Shown one piece after another: positions 56,905 through 64,000 of a DNA stretch of 64,000 bases (the stretch's first letter is position 1; each line of letters begins with the position of its first letter). The stretch is from Datisca glomerata (taxonomy: Eukaryota > Streptophyta > Magnoliopsida > Cucurbitales > Datiscaceae), in assembly GCA_003255025.1 (NCBI GenBank), contig QANY01000148.1, positions 545,204-609,203 of the forward strand. Direction: 5' to 3'. The position numbers and the translations under genes were made by a program. The notes under the pieces are model-generated. The model was not told the DNA's origin. It saw only the letters and a program-made list of their open reading frames with translations, and did not search any database.

Positions 56905-58447
56905 TTCGAGTCCAATTATTGAGCTCAAACCTATAATAAGATTATAAATTAGTCATTCACTAGTAGATTAATGGTACTTAATGATCTAGAGTTATTTAGA
57001 GGGGTAAAATTATAATTTTGATCAGCTCTAATTTATGAACCAATAATTGGATGATAGAACTACATGAAATGATTATATCAATGGACTACATGAGAAAACT
57101 ATATAAATACATTCTATAATTACTAATTGTTCAATTCCATATTTATAGTGGAGAAATAATAGAATTAATAAATAATATTATTTAGTTAAAGAATTTAATT
57201 AATAATCTGATTTATTGGAGCTTAGGATTACATGTCTATGGTCCCTAAGTCACCTCTATACTTCGCAGCCTAGGGTGTGAATATTTCAGGACATGAGAAA
57301 ATGACTGACTTGCAAAAAAGAATTATTCTTGGGGAAGTACATAATTATGAGATATGTATGTGTAATTAATTAACTAATAATTAATTAATTAAATTATATA
57401 TATATAATTATCGATTATTTTTCTAATAATCGATAACTGAAACAGAATATCTAATTTATGAAATTAGATAATTAAATTATCATTAGATAATAATTTGAGT
57501 AACTAAATCTGTTATTTGTGAAATAACAGATAAGTTAGTTGATAGGGATAATCAGATATGTTAATTTTGAACTAACAAATATTTATATATGTATCTAATT
57601 AAATAAATATTTAATTCGTAGTAATTGCCGCATGATCACTGATTGGTATCAGAGATTGACATGGACTACTGTAGTGTCACATGACACTACAATAGTGGAG
57701 GTGCATCACTATAGTGCTTGTTACCGTGTGACACTGCAGTTGTGCACAATTACAGTGAGTCTCACTGCAATTGGAAATTTTATAATTAAATATTATTTTA
57801 ATTTATCTCTAAAAAATTTGATATGCCATTATCTAGATAATATACATATATTATTCCAATGGTCTCACTTGATAAAACAGTTCATCAGATCATAAAAAAA
57901 TTGAATTGAAAACACAGTTGGGGTCAGAATGATTTTTCTTTGTAATTAATAGTTAATCAAAACTTTAAAAGAATAACTATCGTGTTCTTTTATAGAATCG
58001 TATCACTAAAATCCTTCTTAGAAAATATCTAGATCTCATGTGTTGAGTACATCTAGAGACAGAAAAAATATCTTGTAATATTCTACGTGCCCACACACAT
58101 CCTAGTTAGTTGACGATTGACTTTGAAGATCTTGGTATTGATCTCAGAGTTTACTGATCATTGGAATGGTTTCGTAGGACAGAGGATCGATCAAACTTGT
58201 AAGGACTCTTGATAAAAGCTACAAGAGGTATATGATTCCTAACATTGTATATTGTAAATTTAATGTATAAGTATATAATGGATCATGACTGATTGAAAAA
58301 TAGTTCTCAATAAAAGGTTTTTTATTTGGTTACTGTGCTGTTGCATAAGGTTTGTTTTATTAAAAGATTCAATCTTTATTAAAAGTTTAATTTTTAAATG
58401 GCATCGAGCCACACACTTCCGCCGCGCATGCGCCGCAACAACCAACA
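56905..58447 (+). repeat. Solo copia LTR, 5' end truncated
   Basis: Collinear over about 1.5 kb with the LTR at 58998-60447, from ATTATTGAGCTCAAA to the ...CCAACA end. No primer site or internal region follows. The first 15-20 bases of the LTR are not matched, so the start is lost or replaced. Confidence 0.75.
57670..57691. repeat. 22-bp palindrome in solo LTR
   Basis: TGTAGTGTCA, CA, TGACACTACA. The matching LTR at 59696-59719 keeps the palindrome form with compensating changes (CTGTAGT, CCCACGTGG, CACTACAG). Confidence 0.7.
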
Positions 58448-58997
58448 ATTATTCTATTAGCGAGTTTTACCGTATTCTGTCTATGACATATATGTCTAGA
58501 CTTGCCATTATAAATATTAATTTGCACTCTTCTAATTGCCGATTGGGTATTACAGTAGGCACATATTGTCAGCAACATATTAAATATGGATTCTTTAATG
58601 AATTATTGTTAGTACGGTTCACTAAATATTATGAACGCATGTGATCTACATTCGGATCATTGATGTGGATAGGCATATTAATAAATGTGTGTATATAATG
58701 AGATTATATATATGACTGGATCGATTTGAATTAATATCTTTATCAACGTATTGTTTATCATAAATATTGAATACACAACAATTTGATAATCATATATATA
58801 TATCAGTTTAAATCCTGAGTAGTCATGAACTCCTATGCATGTCTACTTGATCTTTTGATTCATTCGTTAAGGCTTGTTTGGAAAACATGCTAGTGAGTTT
58901 TGTTTTGAAGATTCAGTGATATGGATGGATGAGAACATGATCTTACAAGATTTGGAATCCAATCTTTTCTAAAGGATCATATATCGATTCCCTTAAG
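58448..58997. other. Spacer between solo LTR and next copia
   Basis: 550 bp of AT-rich sequence with a TA microsatellite near 58793; no gene. Confidence 0.5.
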
Positions 58998-60447
58998 TGT
59001 TAAGTTCTAGAACTAAATGATTATTGAGCTCAAATTTATAATAAAATTATAAATTAACCATTCACTAGTAAATTAATGTTACTTGATAATTAAGAGGTAA
59101 TTAGAAGGATAAAATGGTAATTTTGATAGTTTCTAAGAGTATAATTCTATATTTTTAGTGGAGTAATAATGAAATTAATAAATAAGATTATTTAATTAAA
59201 TAATTTAATTAATAATCTAGTTTATTGGAGCTTAGGATTATAGGTCTATGGTCCTCAAGTCAGTTTTGTACTACACAGTCTAGGACGTGAATATTTCAAA
59301 AAATGAGAAAAAGACTAAATTACAAATGAATTTTTATTCTGGACCAAGTACATAATTATGTGTGATTAATTAATTAAATATTAATTGATTAAATTATATA
59401 TATAATTTTCAGAATTAATATATATAAATAGTTATCGATATTTTTAATTATCGATAAATGAGACAAAATATCTAATTTATGAAATTAGATAATTAAATTA
59501 TTATCAGATAATAATTTAGATCAACTAAATCTGTTATTTATGAAATAACATATAATTTAGTTGACAAGGATAATCAGATACGTTAATTTTGAATTAACAA
59601 ATATCTAGATATTTAATTTGATTAAAATTAATATTTAATACGCAGTAATTTCCATGTGGCAATCACTGATTGAGTATCAGAGATTGACATGGACCCTGTA
59701 GTCCCACGTGGCACTACAGTAGTGGGTGTGCGACACTGCATTGCCATGTGGCACTGCAGTTGTGCACAATAGCAGTGGGTCGCACTGCTATTGACAATTT
59801 TATGATTAAATATTATTTCAATTATCCTAAAAATATATGATACGCCATTATCAAGAAAAATATATAGATATTGAATGAGTTGAATGGATTAGTTGAATCA
59901 AAGAATTAGTTCATCGATCAAGAGTTGAGAGAATAACACAATTTTCAAGGAGTGATTTTTCTACAATTAAGAGTTAATCGAATCTCTAAAAGAATCATCG
60001 TCACATTCTTTTAGATAATCATCTCACAAAAGTCATTCTTAGTAAAATCTCTAGATATCATATGTTGAGTACATCTAGAGGCAGAAAAGCGCATTCGTTA
60101 TATTTAACGTGCCTACACAAGTCCTAGTGTGTTGAGGAATAACTTGGAAAATCTTGGAGTGGATCTCGGAGTCTGCTGATCGTTGGAATAATTTTGTGGG
60201 AACGGAGAATCGATTGGTTTTGTGAGGATACTTGATTTAGACTACAAGAGGTATATGATTCCTAACCTTGTACGTTGTTAATTTAATATATAAATATATA
60301 ATGGACCTGAAAAATCAATAAAAAACATTTTGGTTATCGTAGCGTTGCACGATATTGTTTTACTAAAATATTCGATTTTTTTATTAAAAGTTTATTTTTT
60401 TTAAATAGCCACACGCTTCTGCCGGGCACACGCCGCAATGATCAACA
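58998..60447 (+). repeat. 5' LTR of copia element
   Basis: TGTTAAGTTC...GATCAACA, about 1450 bp. The end is fixed by the adjacent primer site and by the solo copy. The start is inferred from the TG...CA rule. Confidence 0.75.
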
Positions 60448-60449
60448 AG

Positions 60450-60461
60450 TGATATCAGAGC
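60450..60461 (+). other. Primer binding site (tRNA-iMet, one mismatch)
   Basis: TGATATCAGAGC, two bases after the LTR; the second G of the usual TGGTATCAGAGC is A. Confidence 0.75.
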
Positions 60462-62429
60462 GGTCTTTATATATTTATATGTTAATACTGTTTGGGTTTT
60501 CTTGCATTGTTCATATAATATAAGATATGTATGAATGAATGGATGGTTATATTTTTTGAATGTATGAAAAATAATTTATCGTTAATCGTATGGTGATTAT
60601 TCATTTAGGTTTTGATCTTTTAATTTTTTTCTTAGATCTTATGTAAGCCGTTTTGAGACGTAAGAATTTTTGTAATTTATTTTTAATATCATTGTAATTA
60701 TTTTGAATGCGAGAAGATGAAGAATGCATGAGACGAATAGTGGAATACTATTCAGGACGGAAAATTACTGCCCACGAAAATTATTGTACACAATAGAAAT
60801 TTACTATTCAAGCTGGAAAATACTGTTCTGGTCGCGGTGGTCGGTGGTTGCGGACAGTGGGACTGGTAGTGGCAGTGGTGGTCGACGATGATGGGGCGGC
60901 GAGAGGAGAGTCTTGTCGTCGGTGGAAGATGTTGTCACTTTTAAAGAAGTTTCATACAAACCATGAAACCAGCCAACCATATATCACCATAGAGTTTGAT
61001 GATAACCCTTAATTTATCAATTATCTTTGTAAATTTTAAAATTAATTTTTAATTTTATGACAATAAGATATTAATTTTTAATTTTTAATTTTATGAAAAT
61101 AAGAAATTAATAGGTTGATTGGGTTTGACCAAATCAAATAAAGTATTTATTGATTAAGTCAAAGTCAACTATTTTAAAAAGATAATTATAGATATTAATT
61201 TTAATTAAGAAAAATTATTTTTATTAATTAAATAGAATTTTGTTCAAAGCTCGGAGATTATGAAGATGGACATCATGAGGAGAATGTAATATTTGAGAAA
61301 TATGTATTCTTGGAGTTCACATTGTAATTTTATTTCTTTATTTCAAGGGTTGTAATTTAGAAATACTCAGTAGTCACTCGGTCCATTATTATTTTATTTA
61401 ATTGTTAAATAAATGTTTTAATTGTTATGTTCGATAACATGTCCATCCATTAGTTGATCACAAGACATACATGAAAATCCCACACAGTTTTATTTAATGA
61501 TGCATCTCATATGTAGAGACATGATTTATTGGGATTGTCCTAGTATATTTATATGTATTGTTTTATGAAATCAATTGCATGTAAACTGCTAGGTTTTAAT
61601 TAGTTAAAACTTGGTAATCACACCACAATAAGAGCTATAGTAACCTTTAGGATAACCGACTTTAGTAAAAAAGTTTAATTAAATTTTGATGAATATACTC
61701 ACTTAGTTAATCTAACTCACCTAATTATGACTTAGGCGCTTTACAGAAGGTTAAATAAACTTAGACCAATGAGATTGACATAACTGATTATTAAATATTT
61801 ATAGAGTCATTATTTTAACTAGTAATTAATTAATCAGTTAAAATGGAAACACATAATCCTAAAATAGTGAATGAGAGAAGCTTGACATGTCAATGTAATC
61901 TACGGTATTCATTATTAGTAAAACACCGTGAGGAACAATGAGGACCTTGAGATGGCTTTGTTTTCATGCCCCTAAGGAAGGTTTCGAGCTGTACCAATAT
62001 CAACGTTGGACTTCTTAAGAGGATAGAAGGAATTGATGTAGTTTAGTTTTGACCGACCCTAATGTGACATATTCTAAATCAAGTCATGGATATATGAAAT
62101 AATGAGTTGCACTCACAAAATCACAATTAAGTTTTCATGTGCATAGTCGTGAGTTGACCAGACAAGCGTATCTTATTGTTAAAAGAGAAAATATGAGATA
62201 TTTTAAGTTTTAATTAATAAAGATGAGAATATCTCATAGACAGTCTGAGGTTAATCTGTTTGACCATAAGACAGCACATTAATCATTGGGTTATTTTATC
62301 ATGATTAGTAAATGTTAAATTTTGTGTGCTTATTATGTTGCATTCATGCATCACGTTTACTTTTTGAATTCTAGATATTTATCAATTCTATTGAATCTTG
62401 TATGTTTTAAATTTCAGTCATATTATTAT
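60462..62429 (+). other. Copia leader region
   Basis: No coding frame. A G-rich GTGGTCGGTGG stretch at 60833-60925 stands out in AT-rich DNA. Confidence 0.5.
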
Positions 62430-63260
62430 GTCTACCATGGATAACCCTGTTACTGCTTTACTCGCGTTGAGAAATTAAATGGTGATAATTTTAGACGTTG
62501 GAAATCAAATATGAACCTAATGCTAATTTTTTAGAACTATAATTTCGTTCTTACTGAGTAATGTCTTGGGGAGCCCCCTACTTATACCCATAAGAATGTT
62601 AGGGACAAATATGATTCTTAGATCATATTAAACAACAAGGTGAAGTGCTACATGCTTGTGATCATGAATGATGTTCTGAGAACCAAGCATGAAAGTATGG
62701 AGACTTCCTATGAGATTATGGAATCTCTACATGGATGTTTGGGCAGCAGTCTAATCAAAGTATTTATGAGGCGATTAGTAACTACATGACAACCAAGCTG
62801 AGAAATGGTACTTCTATGCAAGAACATGATCAATTTAATACACGAGGCAGAAGTACATGGGGTGACCATTGATGAGCGGACTCAAGTTAGCATTATACTT
62901 GAGTCGCTCACACCAGATTTTTCTACGTTCACGACCAACTATGTTATGAATAAGTTGCAATTCAACATGACACAATTGTTGAATGAACTGCAGACTTTTA
63001 AGTCACACAACTTGAGAATTACCAAACAAGGCGAGGCAAATGTTGTCGAGCACAAGCATTCTTCCATTGTTAAAAGTAACAAGAGGAATTAGATCAATGG
63101 AAAGGGAAAAAGTAAGAGCAACAAAGGGAAGAAAGCCAAGACATCACCAAAAGTCAAGAAGAACAAGAAAGACAGGAAGCCCAAAGGAAAATGTTTACAC
63201 TGTGGGGTTGAAGGTCATTGGAAAAGAAACTGTAACAATCATCTCTCCGAGATGAAAAAG
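62430..63260 (+). pseudogene. copia gag with zinc knuckle
   Basis: Starts MSTMDNPVTALL (62430), shifts frame to EKLNGDNFRRWKSNMNLML, stops, then reads VRDKYDS and MNDVLRTKHESMETSYEIM. After two more shifts (about 62730, 62810) it reads HEAEVHGVTIDERTQVSIIL and LTPDFSTFTTNYVMNKLQF (62805-63092). A stop at 63090 precedes a Lys-rich tail and an intact knuckle CLHCGVEGHWKRNC near 63200. This is the UBN2_2 gag type, broken in at least four places. Confidence 0.85.
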
Positions 63261-63480
63261 AAAGGTAAATATGATTTACTTGTACTTGAAGCTTGTTTAG
63301 TAAAATATGATTTGTCATCCTGTATACTTGATTCAGGAGTCACTGACCATATATGTTTTTCTTTACAGATGATTGATTCGTCAAGGGAGTTGGCTGATGG
63401 CGAGGTCGTTTCGAGAGTTGGCAGTGGTCCGCTCATGTTAGCTAAAACATAAAGGGGACAGTCCGTTTACTTTTTAGATA
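63252..63480 (+). pseudogene. copia protease
   Basis: Same frame as the gag tail. GKYDLLVLEACLVKYDLSS is followed by ILDSGVTDHIC (active site DSGV where DSGA is usual), then a stop near 63450. Confidence 0.75.
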
Positions 63481-63639
63481 TAATTATTTGGTTTTGAACG
63501 ATGTTTATTATATTCCTGAATTTTTGAAAAATTTGATTTCTCTTTCATTTTTGCAAGAAATTTTTTTCAATATTTCTTTTATTAATAAATTATTTATTAT
63601 TTCTAAGAATGGATTAAACCATTTGTCATGCAAAAGTAA

Positions 63640-63863
63640 TAAAGGGACTGTATATGCTTAAACTGACTGAACGCGCGGTAAATAATTCTAAATTATCTAA
63701 AGTAGCAAAACCTAAAAGTAATAAACAACATAGAGTTTCTCCTGATAATGATAACACATATCTTTGGCATCTTAGGTTACGACATATTAATCTAGATAAT
63801 TTAAACAGATTAACAAAGCATGGTGCACCATGTTTTCGCTACTACAATTATGGCTTTAGATGA
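63640..63863 (+). pseudogene. copia GAG-pre-integrase fragment
   Basis: DNDNTYLWHLRLRHINLDNLNRL contains the H-x3-H core of the pre-integrase zinc-binding domain. The usual CxxC pair does not follow; the sequence becomes unrelated near 63830. Confidence 0.7.
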
Positions 63864-64000
63864 AGGTGAAAACCCGTCATTATAATCCTATAATGGCGGC
63901 TGACCGCCTATCTTCTATTGGGCTATCATCTTTTCTCCTTTTCAATAAAAGAAGTCATAATAGGTTGCTGCCAAAGGCAATAAGATGATGGAGATTCCTA
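63835..64000. other. Foreign sequence interrupting the copia, possible DNA transposon end
   Basis: From about 63838 (CTACTACAATTATGGC) copia similarity stops. An imperfect inverted repeat follows at 63870-63900 (CCGTCATTATA / TATAATGGCGG, one mismatch). The style resembles CACTA termini (CACTACAA...), but only one end is in the window. Confidence 0.3.

Larger units (their letters stand above)
58998..64000 (+). mobile_element. Ty1/copia element, 5' part, decayed
   Basis: LTR (58998-60447), tRNA-iMet-like primer site, about 2 kb of leader, then gag, zinc knuckle, protease and pre-integrase in copia order on the + strand. It leaves the window before integrase and RT. Multiple frameshifts and stops in gag show that it is dead. 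The leader is long for a copia element. Confidence 0.88.

Noticed and set aside
1..64000. tRNA, rRNA or snRNA genes
   Set aside because: No cloverleaf-like block with GGTTCGAANCC-type T-arm and no rRNA phrases were noticed by reading; a covariance-model scan could not be run.

Overview
This is AT-rich nuclear DNA of a flowering plant, almost certainly a eudicot. The evidence is one host gene with typical plant GT-AG introns and a dense set of plant transposon families: Ty1/copia elements with tRNA-iMet primer sites, a Tat-like Ty3/gypsy element, LINE ends, and Mutator-like DNA with a DUF1985 (Ulp1-associated) gene. The genus cannot be fixed from the sequence. The DUF1985 MULE type and one gag-pol family are common in cucurbits, but that is only a hint. 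One ambiguous base (n, 49416) beside an (AT)n run shows this is assembled sequence.

The only convincing host gene is a three-exon 2-oxoglutarate/Fe(II)-dependent dioxygenase on the + strand (9965..17644, 346 aa, all catalytic residues present). Its first intron is swollen to about 6.1 kb by a complete but dead copia element in antisense (11145..16008). That element has paired 287-bp LTRs, a CTAGA target duplication, PBS and PPT. All other long reading frames are transposon relics or accidents of repeats.

Layout: 1-2651, 5' half of a decayed copia element (-). 4280-7672, LINE 3' ends and a copia gag relic (-). 7.7-17.7 kb, the dioxygenase and its intron element. 17.7-22.3 kb, AT-rich DNA with a MITE candidate and a 1.1-kb inverted-repeat element. 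22346-29767, a large non-coding LTR element (LARD-like) whose interior is almost wholly tandem repeats. 31980-33183, a GATCGTACGATC-rich terminal-inverted-repeat element. 33975-40084, a decayed Tat-like gypsy element (-) whose primer-site region resembles that of the LARD. 40530-41737, a long-TIR element holding a small unidentified ORF. 43017-45248, a copia relic (-). 46.0-51.2 kb, a MULE relic with a mudrA-like C-terminus (+) convergent with a broken DUF1985-type gene (-). 51.2-51.6 kb, a GC-rich minisatellite. 52330-53860, a second copy of the 5.2-6.8 kb copia relic. 53.9-54.6 kb, a possible CACTA fragment. 54.6-56.9 kb, a two-part minisatellite. 56905-58447, a solo LTR. 58998-64000, the 5' part of a related copia element (+) that runs off the window, perhaps interrupted near 63840.

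The region is nested retrotransposon DNA around a single gene. The main points of biological interest are the gene that tolerates a large antisense intron insertion, the LARD and its possible autonomous helper, and the MULE that carries a DUF1985-type gene.
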